From Paulinella micropora (Eukaryota > Cercozoa > Imbricatea > Euglyphida > Paulinellidae): a DNA stretch of 52,500 nucleotides. A model generated the notes under the pieces. The model saw only the letters and a program-made list of their open reading frames with translations, searched no databases and had not been told where the DNA came from. This document shows positions 42,718 through 52,500 of the stretch, one piece after another (position 1 is the stretch's first letter; each line of letters opens with the position of its first letter). The translations under genes were made by a program, and so were the position numbers. The stretch lies in the NCBI GenBank assembly GCA_019918135.1, contig WBZZ01002078.1, positions 2,501 to 55,000 on the forward strand, written 5' to 3'.

Positions 42718-44973
42718 TCAAGCTACACAGACAGCACAGTCGGCCGGCCCCAGGGCCTTGCTAGCGGCCTGTGTTCTTATGTAATAGGTTGTTTTTAAAC
42801 CAAGCTGCCACGCGTAGAACAAAGCGCTGCTGACTCTGCGCTCAGTAGGATCTGTCACATGTAAATTGAGCGATTGCGAGCCACAGACAAAGGGCCCGCG
42901 GTCGGCAGCCAAGTGCAGCTGCAGACGAAGAGGAATTTCCCAAACAGTCTTGTAGATGTTTTTGATGTCTTGGGGCAGGTCACATCTTTGCACACTCCCG
43001 CCGTCGGCAATGATTTTATCACGGAGCTGGTCGTTCCAGAGCCCTTTTTCCTCTAACTCGCGCACAAGGTGTTTGTTCCACACGACGTGCTCACCAGAGA
43101 GCACACGGCGCACAAAGACGTTTGAGTGGGAGGCTCGAACGATTCAAAATTGCCCAGGATCTGAGCAGTCGTGGCCGTGGGCATATAGGCAATCAGCTGT
43201 GAGTTTCGTAGCCCGTACTTGGTGATGCTCAGGCGGAGTGAGTCCCAGCGGTCGTCCTTCTGCTGCTTGCCGGGCCACAGATCGAACTGCAGGAGCCCTT
43301 GGCTAGCGGGAGACCCGGCAAAACTCTTGTAAGCACCCTTCTCCTGTGCTAGTTCGCTCGAGGCCCATAATGCGGCGTAGTACATTTCATGCGCTATCTT
43401 GGCGTTGAGTTTTTGTGCCTCTGTTGAATCCCATGGCATCTTCATCAGAGCATACACGTCGGCCTGGCCGTTTACACCAAGGCTACCGGGCGATGCAAGA
43501 GATTACTGCGTCTGGCTTCCTCCGTGGGATAGTCTGTAATGTCTACCACGGTGTCAAGATTTCTGATGGCTACACGCACGCACGACCGCAGCAGCTCGAA
43601 ATCAAAGGACTTGCGGTCCTCCGACACGAACCTAGGCAGCGCGATAGAGGCCAGGTTACACACGCTGTGCTCGCCACACTCGCCGCCGAGCTGTACTGAA
43701 CCACTTCTGCACATAGGTTCTGCAGCGAATCACCCCTAAATTCGATTGATTCGATTTTGCATTCACCGCGTCCTTGTACATAATGTAAGGAACCCGCCCG
43801 ACTCGATCTGTGCACGACAGACGGCGCTCCAGAGCTCGCGAGCCTTGACGGTGCGCCTCGCCAGGCCCAGCCTCTCGACCGCCTGTACTGGACTCGAACT
43901 CCTTGCCGTAGAGGGCGTCCAGGTCACCTACGCCAATCTCGTCCGGGCAAAAAAGACTCCAGATTTCATCCGTCTACACGCTCCATAAACAAGTCTGGCA
44001 CTGTCAGCCCAGAAACAAGTCCCTGCTCGTAGTTCTTCAGAACCAGTGTTTTTTTAAGGTCCAGCCACTCGAAACACGTCGGGGTGGTGTACTGGCAGGT
44101 AGACTGCGATCGCCCCCTTTCTCTTCCCGGCCTGATTTGCGTAGCGGGCGTCTCGTTTAGCACTTTGCACAAGGGATCACACCGTCACTGTGCCCGCCCG
44201 TGCTGCGTAATCAGGGAGCCCTTGGCCCTCACGCAGCCGAGGTGCAGACCAATCCGCCGCCTCCCTTGCTGATAAGAGCAACGTCTTTGATCGTGTCATA
44301 TATCGCACTCAAGCGAGTCGCCCTTGATCGGAAGCAAGAAGCAAGCTGAAAGCTGGCCCGCTCTTCTCAGCCCGCTGTTAAACAAGGTTGGACTCGCGTG
44401 AGTATAGAAGTGCAACGACATGAGGTCATAAGCTTCTTTGACGAGTTTCAGTGGCTCTTTGGACTCGCGACGGTGCAAGTGGACAGCCACACGAAGCCAC
44501 ATGTACTGTGCCGTCTCGCACGCACGACCTTGGCTGTCTTTGAGCAAATAGGACTTGAGCAGGGTCGAATAACCGAAATAGTCATACAACATGTCTCGGC
44601 GGGCCTCGATCATGGCGTTGAGCTGCCCCGCGTGCGTGTCCACGAATATGCTGTAAGCAGGTTCCATGCCCCATCTAAGCTTGTCCGTGGCCGCGCTGAA
44701 GGTCGGCGGGCACTGCTTTGCGTGGTTGGAGGCCAGGAGACGACCACCCAGCTCTCCGTACTCCGGGTGCTGAATCGCGAGCGACGCACACGTTGACGCG
44801 GCCAGCGAGTCGAGTTCGCTCGTCGGCACGAGGTCGTACAAGCCCGCCACGACCTTTGAGGCGACAAAAACTGTGTCAACGGCATGCAGATCTTTGGACA
44901 GGCTAGCAACTCGCGCCAGAATTTTATCGAGCGAAACGGCTTCCGGAGCTCCATTGCGTTTCGTGACCTGCAT
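42718..44973 (-). CDS. Ribonucleoside-diphosphate reductase large subunit (R1), frame breaks
   Basis: About 750 residues, the usual R1 size, in at least five overlapping frames. The N-terminus (VTKRNGAPEAVSLDKILARV) is the ATP-cone start. Next come ETAQYMWLRVAVHL and THASPTLFNSGLRR, with GQLSACFLLP carrying the first active-site Cys. Middle parts are at 43,472-44,290. The C-terminal part (43,113-42,718) shows WNKHLVRELEEKGLW, YKTVWEIPLRLQLHLAADRG and GLKTTYYIRTQAA, all typical of class I R1. The last residues include Cys pairs (CAVCVA) like the shuttle cysteines of R1. It works with the R2 subunit at 20,627-21,604 to supply dNTPs. Frame breaks are near 43,120, 43,470, 43,700, 43,990 and 44,290. 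Confidence 0.9.
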
Positions 44974-44979
44974 CGGCCT

Positions 44980-45322
44980 CTATACATTGTCTGTTTCAGA
45001 ACTTTTTTTTCCGTGCTCTAAAGAAACCCAAGCGCCAAAGGCCGCATCACAAGCCAAAATTTCGCCTCGGCCGGTAGCAGCATAGGAGCCCACAGGAGCC
45101 CATGTGTTTTTCGGTGTCTGCCCACCACGCCTCTCCACCGAAAAACCCGGTCTGCTTGTCGTCCAAGACACCGCTCAGCCAGACCCCCGCAACTCCCGCG
45201 GCCAGTGCTTGCAGCCAGGGCTGTGGTTTGTAGATAGCCAGGCCGGCCACCGCTAGCCTAGCCGGCAGGCACCCACCCCAAAAAAGGGCAGTATTATCAT
45301 TATTAGTCTGTGTGTCTGACAT
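44980..45322 (-). CDS. Small two-helix membrane protein with WW motif, frame breaks
   Basis: About 113 residues. The head is polar (SDTQTNNDNTA). A first hydrophobic helix (CLPARLAVAGLAIYKPQP) and a second (ALAAGVAGVWLSGVL) follow. Then GGEAWWADT is followed, after a frame break near 45,105, by KTHGLLWAPMLLPAEAKFWL, and after another near 45,050 by the charged end SLEHGKKSSETDNV. A WW motif followed by a H-G/S-L-L helix recalls a small membrane protein seen in several nucleocytoplasmic and polinton-like viruses. It is presumably a virion or replication-membrane protein. Confidence 0.55.
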
Positions 45323-45496
45323 GTTAGCCTAACGAGTCAAAAACAGTATTACACAAGAAAAAATGTGTCACAGTTCAATTCTCTGTGGTCTCTTGTCAGG
45401 CGCGCGCCTTTTTTTTGTTCTTTATTGATTAACTTTTAATTTTTTTTGAAATAGTTTTCCGTGAAGATGTAATTTTTTTATGATTACAAAAAAATC
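45323..45496. other. AT-rich intergenic spacer
   Basis: T-rich spacer between the membrane-protein gene and the end of the polymerase-helicase gene, with several T runs of 6-8. No open frame. It could hold the promoter of the small gene. Confidence 0.6.
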
Positions 45497-48400
45497 TCAA
45501 ACGTCGGCGTCATGAGTCACCTTTTGCTTCTTCAACTGCCTGGGGTCTCGGTACTGGCCGTCATGAAACCGTTCGGCAAAGCACACGGCTACATGGCCTC
45601 TCTGTTTGCCGCCGACCATCTTGCGGAGCACAAAAAAGCTGATTTCCTCTTCTTGGAGCCGCCTTTCTCTGTCACTCTCTTTGATTTGGCGTTGTCTATT
45701 GCCAGGTACAGACCGAACCTGTTCACCACGTGTTGCAGCCTGCCCAGTGAAGACTTCTGTTCCTTTGCCTGCGCTACCAGGTCCTTGGGCCTAACCCCCG
45801 CCCGCGCGTAAAACAACTCAGTGCAGGCACGTCGCCATACAGCATCCTTCTCTTGCAACAGCTGATTAGATATCTCTGCGTGCGCGCCTTCCTCGTGGTC
45901 GCATTCCTCTGGCTTTTTGGCACATGCGCTGGCAGTTCAATGAAATTGCTTTTGCCCAGCGCCTCGCTGACGGTTTTAGCAACCTCGTACAGCCTAGTTG
46001 CATCTTCCTTTGTCGCGAGGATCTGTTGTGGCCCGGAGATCTTGATTGCGCTCCGAGCGGCCACCCGCGAGTCGAGCTTGGGCAAGGCGGACTTGAGCCG
46101 CTGAAAATCCTGCACCAACTCAACAGTGTTCAGCCTGGCAGCGTAGGAATAGAAGCCCGGATACCGGGCCAGCACGCCCACCACCTGCGCCTGTGTCTCC
46201 TCCAGCGAATGCTTGCCCCTAAACTTCTCCATCTGATCCTTGCGCCACAACACGTCATGTTCAACAGAGCTGCTCTCCCAATCAACCAGCTGGGTCAACA
46301 CCAGACGCAGCAGCACATCGTCTTTAGTCCGCACCTTCTTCTTCTTTTCTTCTCCTTCTCCTTTCCCTTTTTGTTCGCCATCGCCGTTGTTATCTTTTTC
46401 CTTTTCGTGCCATCCTCCTTTCTCCGCGCGCGCAGAGGCCAGCTTCAGTAGTCGCTCTTCAAGTGGCCTGGCTTCGTCGAGCGTTATGATGAAATCGGTG
46501 GACAGCTTCCGCCAGCAGCCATAGCCCAGATCTCTCTGGTGCTCGACCTCTCTGGCTATCAGGCGCAGCTGCAGAGAAGTCGGGATTTCATACCAGTGCA
46601 CCCTGCCGCTGCTGTCGGTAAATTTGCCCACCCGCCGCGCGCCGTCCACAAAGGCCCAGTCCGAAATCTTGCCTTTCCTGGCGGCCTGTCTAATCATATC
46701 ATTTTGTTTTTGTGTAAAGTTCCGGAGCATCGTCTTGAACAGTTGGCAATGCTGCCAGGCCGTCCCTGCCCGTGCGAGGGCCTCGTCGTAGAACCTCACC
46801 GGACCTAGCACGCCGTCACCGAAATAGGCCAGGATAGTCGCTGGTGCTGCCAGGTTGCGCACTCGCATTAGCATCTGCGCCAGGCCCCGGCCGGTAGGCC
46901 CAGTAACAGCCACTTTGCGTTCACGGTCCGCGCAGTTGAGCATGACGAGCTGGAAGGGCGTTTGTGCGTCAACCGCCACCATAGCAGCGGAAGTAGAGAA
47001 AATGCCACAAGTGTCACGGCCTTCGCCGTGCCTCTTGTCCTGGCTGTCCACGCACTTGCAGTCGCTCAGTCCGTAGCACAGCCAGCTATCGATGTTCGCC
47101 AACATGCGCTGTTTCGTTCTCTCCGCCGTCCTGCCGTCGATGATGCGCACCCTCGCCCCTTCTGCCCACTCGCTACGGGTCTTGTTGTCATGTGCGTACC
47201 TTTCCTTCTGTTCCTCGGTCCAGCCGTCCATAGGGCCCTCCGGCCGGTTCTGTCTGCACAGCGCCTTGGCGTCCAGTTCGGGCGTGTGATGCCGCAGGAA
47301 CTTGCCTTCATTCATCAGCTTGTCGTAGGCTTCGCGCGCGTCAGGGCTGCCCACGAGATGAGGAAACGTGTGGCCGAGCCGGACCATGTCGTCGTAGGTA
47401 GCCTCCAGCGCGCGTTGGGAGCGGAAGCAAGTCCAACTACGCTGCGAGTTGTCAGCGAGGCTGTCCGCTAGAATTGTTTTCCAGGTGTCGTAGTCTCGCA
47501 CGATCTTCAGCCTGCGCTCCAGTGAGGGTAGAATGTACAGGTAATTGTGAAACTCGACCTGCGCCTGCGCCTGCTCTAGCGTGTCGCACTTTGCACGCCT
47601 AAATGCGATCCCTTCTTCCTTGCTACAGAACAGGAAGTCGTACAACCTGCTGCATTCTGCCAGGTCCTTGTCCATGATCAAAAGGCGCTCCGCCCGTTCA
47701 CATACGTCCATTAAAACAACGTTGTTGGTACGCAGGTTGCCCCGGTTGGTTTTCTCGCTCACAGTCTGGTCACAGATCAGAATGAACTCGTCCAGCACAC
47801 AGAGCGAGTATTGTTGAATAAAGGGCAGCCCACCTTCACCCTTTTCCTCGCTTTGCAGTTTCCACAACGACTCCTCCTGGCAAACGACTATTTTCGCCTC
47901 GTAAAGGTCGTGGTAGGAGCCAGCGTCCTGATCTCTCTCGTAGTACACGACGATGTCGTCGATGATGCCCTGTAGAACCACAAAATTGTTGTCGGCAGCC
48001 TGCTGTTGCGCCAGCTTCTCTTCACACACTCGCTTCAGTTCTGCTGCCTTCCACGCATGGCACTGAAGCCGCAGTCCGCCGCCGCCGCTAGTAGCCTGTG
48101 TCCGTCTCCCAGTGACCCACAGGATCCTGGCACCAGGCTTCTCCCTGCGCAGCCGGTAGATAAACTCGAAGGCAGTGTAGGTCTTGCCCATCCCCGTCCA
48201 GGCGTTGAGGCATTGCACGCTGTGCTTCTCAAAAGAGAGCGGGCGCAGCACGGGTCGTCCGCTTGCTGTCTTGGACATGTGATCCACAGTCACGTAGACA
48301 GGCCTGTTGGTACAGCCAGGGTTGCTGCGAGGTAGCAGAACTCGCTCCAGGTCGTCTGGCTGAGCGATCATCTGTTGTACTGACCAGCCAATGTCAGTCG

Positions 48401-49345
48401 GGGGCACCGGGACACAGACTTCCACGCGCTTGCCAGCCACTGTCATGAACTTGGTGCCTGGCTTGCTCATCTCGACTCCTGGGTAGACTGCGTTTTCTCG
48501 GATGTAGGCGTTCAGCTCGCGCACCACCTCGCCCTTGTCCGCTGGCAGCTTGCCCGCTTGGTCCGAAACAATGACTTCGTCGTGTACCAGGCAGCAAATG
48601 TCGCATCCCTTGTCCCAAAAGAATTGTATGGCAGTCCTCATGGTCACTGCCTCGTACCTAGTTGCCAAGTAGTGCACGAAGCGGCCGAGCTTGTCGTAGA
48701 GGGTCGCCGAGCGGCCGGGCAGGGTCTCCTCCGCATCGCCCTTCTTCTCGCATTCTTTCCACAGCTTCTTGTAGTACCACTTGCCCAGGAACTCGGCCGC
48801 GGCCCGTACCGCCGCCTGGTAGGCACGGGTGGTAGGGTAGTCGCCGGCGCACGAAGAGTCGTCGAACTTGCTGCCACCGTGCGTGATCTTGAGCATAGCG
48901 TTCTTGGCGCCCTCCCGGTCCACTCCCAGCTCCTCTTGTACGCGCCCCAGCACTTCCTCCCGCCGTTCGACGTACTCTTGCAGGGCAGAAACCTTGTCGC
49001 CAAGGAGTCCGCGAGCGCGCGGCACCTCGCGAACCAAGAACCAGATGAAGTAGGGCACGCTATTTTTGATGTCGAACGCCCAGTGCCACTCCTCAAGACA
49101 GAGCCTGCGCAGGGCCTTGGGGCGTTCTGGTAGCCGCGGTCCGCGTAGAGCCTGCCGCCTTTGCGACCACTCCCGTAGCTGTAGCTCACCTTCAGTCCAC
49201 CATTCTCGTTGCAGGCCGCGTGCAGATCCGACAGGAACTGCTTGTAGAGGGGGTTGAGGCGCTTGTTCTCCACCAACGGCGCGAGCTTAGCAGGGTCCCC
49301 AGTCTCGTACAGGGACAGCATGATTGTACCTACCAGACAGGACAT
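45497..49345 (-). CDS. Family A-like (TV-Pol type) DNA polymerase fused to SF2 helicase, frame breaks
   Basis: About 1,280 residues. The polymerase part has GRLYADRGYQ, then, after an indel near 49,130, motif A AFDIKNSVPYFIW (near 49,035-49,072), motif B REGAKNAMLKITHGGS (near 48,870-48,917) and motif C CLVHDEVIV (near 48,567-48,593). This is the catalytic set of superfamily A polymerases of the virus/transposon (TV-Pol) type. The helicase part has Walker A AWTGMGKT (near 48,180-48,203), an ESLWKL box, Walker B LCVLDEF (near 47,790) and CFRSQRALEATYD further on. The order, with VVCQEESLWKL then VLDEF, resembles herpesvirus UL9-type origin-binding helicases. From about 47,000 the C-terminal region is unassigned and includes a Lys/Glu-rich insert. 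Frame breaks near 45,850 and 45,640 are needed to reach the end at 45,497; otherwise it stops at 45,774. Confidence 0.8.
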
Positions 49346-49643
49346 TCAATAAAAATTTGACCAGTCAGAAAATTTGTCGCAAAATTCCATGCAGAATTCG
49401 AAAAGGAAAATTTCGCGAAAATTTCCCCTGGTTTGCGGCGCGGTAAGTTTCCGGGAATTTGTCCTCTACACGTGGCGGGTGCAAAAATGGCAATAGGTTC
49501 GTTCCGGCTGCTACCCACTTCCCTCGGTCGAAGACTCGAGGGTTCTGGCCTGGTCACGACGACGAAACCGCCACGTCACCCTCACCCTGCCGGGCCGTGG
49601 CCATTGCCTTTTTTGTCCCCTCCGGCCTATCGAAATTTTTTTA
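49346..49643. other. Spacer between polymerase gene and right TIR
   Basis: No gene is seen. The first part is A/T-rich with AAAATTTCGCGAAAATTT (near 49,409-49,427), an imperfect palindrome similar to the AAAATTTCGC at the inner TIR limit. The polymerase promoter is probably here. Confidence 0.5.
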
Positions 49644-49790
49644 GCGAAATTTTCCCGCAAATCCCCCCCCTGGACCAAAGGTCGCCGACCCGGGGCGCTC
49701 CCCCTCCCCCTCCTCCCACGCAACCTTTTGCTGCTGAGGCCCCCGCAACCCCCACAACCCCTGCTGCTAAAGCACCCCAACCTGCCTTCC

Positions 49791-50959
49791 GGACCTTTCG
49801 TCAAAAATCCGCCTCTATACAAGCTAATTTCTGACGAAAGGTCCAGACCAGGCCGATTTCCCGGATTCCGGACCTTTCGTCAAAAATCCGTCCCTATACA
49901 ACCGAATTTCTGACGAAAGGTCCAGACCAGGCCGATTTCCCGGATTCCGGACCTTTCGTCAAAAATCAGCCCCTATACAAGCGAATTTCTGACGAAAGGT
50001 CCTGACTGTGAGATTTCACGGGGGAAAAGGAGAGGGAAGGGAGGCGGGAAGTGCACTCGCCGCAAAACGGTCAAATGGCGGACCTTTCGTCATCAACACG
50101 CCACTGAACCAGGCTGATTTCCCGGATCGTGGACCTTTCGTCAAAAATCCGTCCCTATACAAGCGAATTTCTGACGAAAGGTCCGGACTGTGAGATTTCC
50201 CGGGGAAAAGGAGAGAGGGAAGGGAGGAGGGAAGTGCACACGCCACTGAATCAGGCCGATTTCCCGGATCGTGGACCTTTCGTTAAAAATCAGCCCCTAT
50301 ACAAGCTAATTTCCGACGAAAGGTCCAGACCGTGAGATTTCACGGGGAAAAGGAGAGGGAAGGGAGGAGGGAAGTGCACTCGCCGTAAAACGGTCAAATG
50401 GCGGACCTTTCGTCAACAGCCCGCCACTGAACCAGGCCGATTTCCCGGATCGTGGACCTTTCGTTAAAAATCAGCCCCTATACAAGCTAATTTCCTACGA
50501 AAGGTCCAGACCGTGAGATTTCCAGGGAAGTGACACCAGCCGCCAAAATTCACCTGATTGCGGACCTTTCGTCAAAAATCAGCCCCTATACAAGCTAATT
50601 TCCGACGAAAGGTCCAGACCGTGAGATTTCCCGGGAAAAAATGGAGGGAAGGGGGGGGTGGCACCCAGCGCCAGACGGTTCAGTGGCGGACCTTTCGTTA
50701 AAAATCAGCCCCTATACAAGCTAATTTCTGACGAAAGGTCCAAACTGTGAGATTTCCCGGGAAACAATGGAGAGGGAGGGGGGCGAGGAAGTGCACCCAC
50801 CGCAAGACGGCTAAGTGGAGACCGCCGCTGATCAGTTAGGCGGCAACCCCCCCCCCCCCTCCCCCCCGCCTCTTTTTTTTCCGTTTCCCTCACAGTCTGG
50901 ACCTTTTGATAGAATTCAGCCCTGTATAGGAGGGGAGATGCCATCAAAAGGTCCAGACT
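49791..50959. repeat. Array of nine palindromic units in right TIR
   Basis: 54-base units at 49,791-49,844; 49,870-49,923; 49,949-50,002; 50,131-50,184; 50,273-50,326; 50,454-50,507; 50,562-50,615 and 50,688-50,741, plus the longer outermost unit at 50,894-50,959 with 17-base perfect arms. The second and third units lie close together with the same flank (CCAGACCAGGCCGATTTCCC). They look like a recent duplication of one unit, which accounts for the 74 extra bases compared with the left TIR. Confidence 0.9.
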
Positions 50960-51120
50960 CCCGCAAAATCCGCTGAAAATTGCTCGCCTATGGCGGGTGT
51001 GTGGTGTCCGTATTCTCCGTTATTTTTTCACTAAATTTTTTTAATGACAAATAAGACGTACTTTTTTTAATGAAGACCCCACCCCTGGGGCTGATTGAAA
51101 AAAACTGTGTCATATTTGTC

Positions 51121-52500
51121 TTACGCGAGACTACCGCCGTGCCCTTGCAGGAAAGGGCCGTGAATGTCTGCTCGTCTGGTGATGAGGCGGTGGACAGAGA
51201 TGGGCCCGTTGAAGATGCGACAGGCCACGAGGTTTTGCTGGGTGAGTAACATAGCGAAGTGGCTGGCCGCGTTCAAGAGCAGGCCGTGATCCAGGTCCAC
51301 TGCCACGGTGTGTGCCCAGCTGCTGACAAGAAAGAGCCCGCGAATGCCGCTACCCTTACGAGTGAGATCATACCAGCCCATCTTCTGGAGGGGGCGCAGA
51401 GAGTAGAGCGAGCCCGTGTCCGAGCACCGGAAGCCGCCCCCTATGAATTCCAAGAGCTGCTGGACCTCGCAGTAGCCTCCCAGCTTCTTGTGCAGGAGGT
51501 CAAGGTACTTGCCGGGGGGGTGGCAACCAGCGGCGACCAACGCGTTGAAAAATGCGTCCTGGACGCAGTAATAGCGGCCGCTGGAACGAGCTACCAGGCG
51601 GTATAGGTCGCCACGCGGGAAGGGATCCTGGCTGTCGTCCGCGCCGCTGCCCAGCGGCCAGTAAATATCAGGTTTCCGACCATTCTTCTTGCGAAACACT
51701 GCTCGGCTGATGCACGCGTCGACCATATTCTCCCTCTCCTTGTGATCACGCTCTCTGCCTGGCTGGCCTGCAAACTCGTCCCTGAAGACCTTGATCGCGA
51801 TGAGCTCTTGCACAGGTCTTTTACCCAGAGGGTTTGCCTTGTCAGGAAAAGTGATGATGAACGAGTCTGTCTCCAAGTTGACTTCCAATTCCTCTTTGCC
51901 GGGGGTGGGAGGATGGGGCTGATTTTCCCAGTCGTATGCTATCAACAGAAAGCTCTCCATGCCAGGCAACGGTGCTTCCTGGCGAATGGACTGCCTAGCC
52001 TTCTTAGCTTCCCGTTCCAAATCCTCTGCCGACAGGTCTTGCAGCCGCTGCCATTCCTCGTCCTCTGGCCCGTCATCTGGTTGTTCGCCGATATGACCAG
52101 AGTCACACCCAAGCTCGGACATGTGATTATAATCGATAGCCAGGCGCAAGCAGGCCATCCGGGTCTGCTCCTGTTCAGACATCTTCTTTGTTTTCTTCTT
52201 CGTCCTCTTCTTCTCCTTCTTCTTCTTCCTCTTCTTGTCAGGGGCGGGCGAGGGTTGTGCCTTTTTCGGGCACTTGACGCGGTACAGAGGGGTGTTCTCC
52301 TCTCGGTGCATGCGACCAGGAGCTGGAGGTGGCACGGCACTACCGCTTTTCCAACCAGGGCCGCCCGCATTGAGCGCGGCAGCCTTAGCTGTTGAGCGAG
52401 TAACAATCTTTGCAGGGCCACCCGCATTGGGCGCGGCAGCCTTGCTCGGACTGGTCGTGACACCGACACTGCTACTGGTGCGTGCACTTCGGCGAAGCAT
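51121..52500 (-). CDS. TIR-encoded lysine-rich protein, intact copy; possible papain-like fold
   Basis: 459 residues; the ATG is the last three bases of the window. The head has two copies of an AAxNAGGP repeat, then a Lys-rich run (about residues 88-108) that could be a nuclear targeting signal, then an acidic stretch (DDGPEDEEW). The C-terminal half is compact: YYCVQDAFFNALVAAG, and later GLFLVSSWAHTVAVDLDHGLLLNAA. A Cys followed by a helix, then a His in a strand and a downstream Asn or Asp, is the layout of papain-like cysteine peptidases and of catalytically dead relatives. This is a tentative fold guess. Being in the TIR it is present twice; the left copy is frameshifted. No family was recognised with certainty. 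Confidence 0.6.
   Translation of the reverse strand: MLRRSARTSSSVGVTTSPSKAAAPNAGGPAKIVTRSTAKAAALNAGGPGWKSGSAVPPPAPGRMHREENTPLYRVKCPKKAQPSPAPDKKRKKKKEKKRTKKKTKKMSEQEQTRMACLRLAIDYNHMSELGCDSGHIGEQPDDGPEDEEWQRLQDLSAEDLEREAKKARQSIRQEAPLPGMESFLLIAYDWENQPHPPTPGKEELEVNLETDSFIITFPDKANPLGKRPVQELIAIKVFRDEFAGQPGRERDHKERENMVDACISRAVFRKKNGRKPDIYWPLGSGADDSQDPFPRGDLYRLVARSSGRYYCVQDAFFNALVAAGCHPPGKYLDLLHKKLGGYCEVQQLLEFIGGGFRCSDTGSLYSLRPLQKMGWYDLTRKGSGIRGLFLVSSWAHTVAVDLDHGLLLNAASHFAMLLTQQNLVACRIFNGPISVHRLITRRADIHGPFLQGHGGSLA

Larger units (their letters stand above)
49644..52500 (-). repeat. Right long terminal inverted repeat (cut by window end)
   Basis: Reverse complement of 11,111-13,892. It contains the intact TIR gene and nine palindromic units, one more than the left copy. 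The outer end is not in the window, since base 52,500 corresponds to the first base of the TIR gene. Confidence 0.95.

Noticed and set aside
45853..49133. Plus-strand open frames opposite the polymerase-helicase gene
   Set aside because: They lie antisense to a long coding frame with clear polymerase and helicase motifs and have no recognisable content of their own.
14223..49345. Programmed frameshifting or an altered genetic code as the cause of the broken frames
   Set aside because: The breaks go in both directions, have no common slippery site, occur in host exons too, and standard-code genes such as R2 and the penton-like protein are intact.
11111..52500. A classical Maverick/Polinton transposon
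   Set aside because: No retroviral-type integrase, protein-primed family B polymerase or adenain-type protease was seen. A tyrosine recombinase and TV-Pol-type polymerase are present instead.
1..52500. tRNA and rRNA genes
   Set aside because: No cloverleaf-like sequence or ribosomal RNA segment was recognised by eye. A covariance-model search was not possible here.

Overview
The window looks like a protist (probably algal or other microbial eukaryote) chromosome carrying a large integrated double-stranded DNA virus. Bases 1-11,110 are host-like: simple repeats, AT-rich non-coding DNA and a minus-strand gene split by GT-AG introns. From 11,111 to the right edge the DNA is dense, mostly intronless and viral. 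It is bounded by long terminal inverted repeats (TIRs): left 11,111-13,892, right 49,644-52,500, with the right copy running off the window. The element is therefore at least 41.4 kb. HOST PART: a (CT)n tract at the left edge, about 2 kb with no recognisable gene, then a gene at 2,316-9,852 for a type I membrane protein with many hyalin-type (HYR) repeats, an EGF-like segment, one transmembrane helix and an Arg/Ser-rich tail. Between this gene and the virus lies a (CATA)n/(TATG)n microsatellite. VIRUS PART, left to right: TIR with a lysine-rich protein gene and an array of 54-bp palindromes; a small Cys-rich protein; a fibre of about 2,000 residues with five discoidin-like (F5/8 type C) domains and YadA-head-like repeats; ribonucleotide reductase small subunit; a membrane protein; a penton-like protein; a beta-rich structural protein; a RuvC/A22-like resolvase; an HMG-box protein; the double-jelly-roll major capsid protein; a run of small, coiled-coil or membrane proteins likely to be in the virion; a protein with a proline-rich tract and three WH2 actin-binding motifs; the A32-like packaging ATPase; an F-box protein; a large tyrosine recombinase with protelomerase-like features; two zinc-binding transcription-factor-like proteins; a PCNA-like clamp; a DUF5871-like protein; ribonucleotide reductase large subunit; a small membrane protein; and a family A-like (TV-Pol type) DNA polymerase joined to an SF2 origin-binding-like helicase. 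Then comes the right TIR. HOW IT FITS TOGETHER: capsid, penton and packaging ATPase make the virion; the long fibre probably binds host surface glycans; the polymerase-helicase, clamp, resolvase and recombinase replicate and resolve the genome, possibly using the TIR palindromes; the two reductase subunits raise dNTP supply; the zinc proteins probably drive late transcription; the WH2 and F-box proteins are candidate manipulators of host actin and ubiquitin systems. The gene set fits a large polinton-like virus (Preplasmiviricota) with several genes otherwise typical of Nucleocytoviricota. No retroviral-type integrase and no protein-primed family B polymerase were seen. Many genes, both viral and host, are broken by single-base indels, often in homopolymers. 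Long-read sequencing error explains this better than decay of the virus alone, and joined coordinates below should be read with that in mind.
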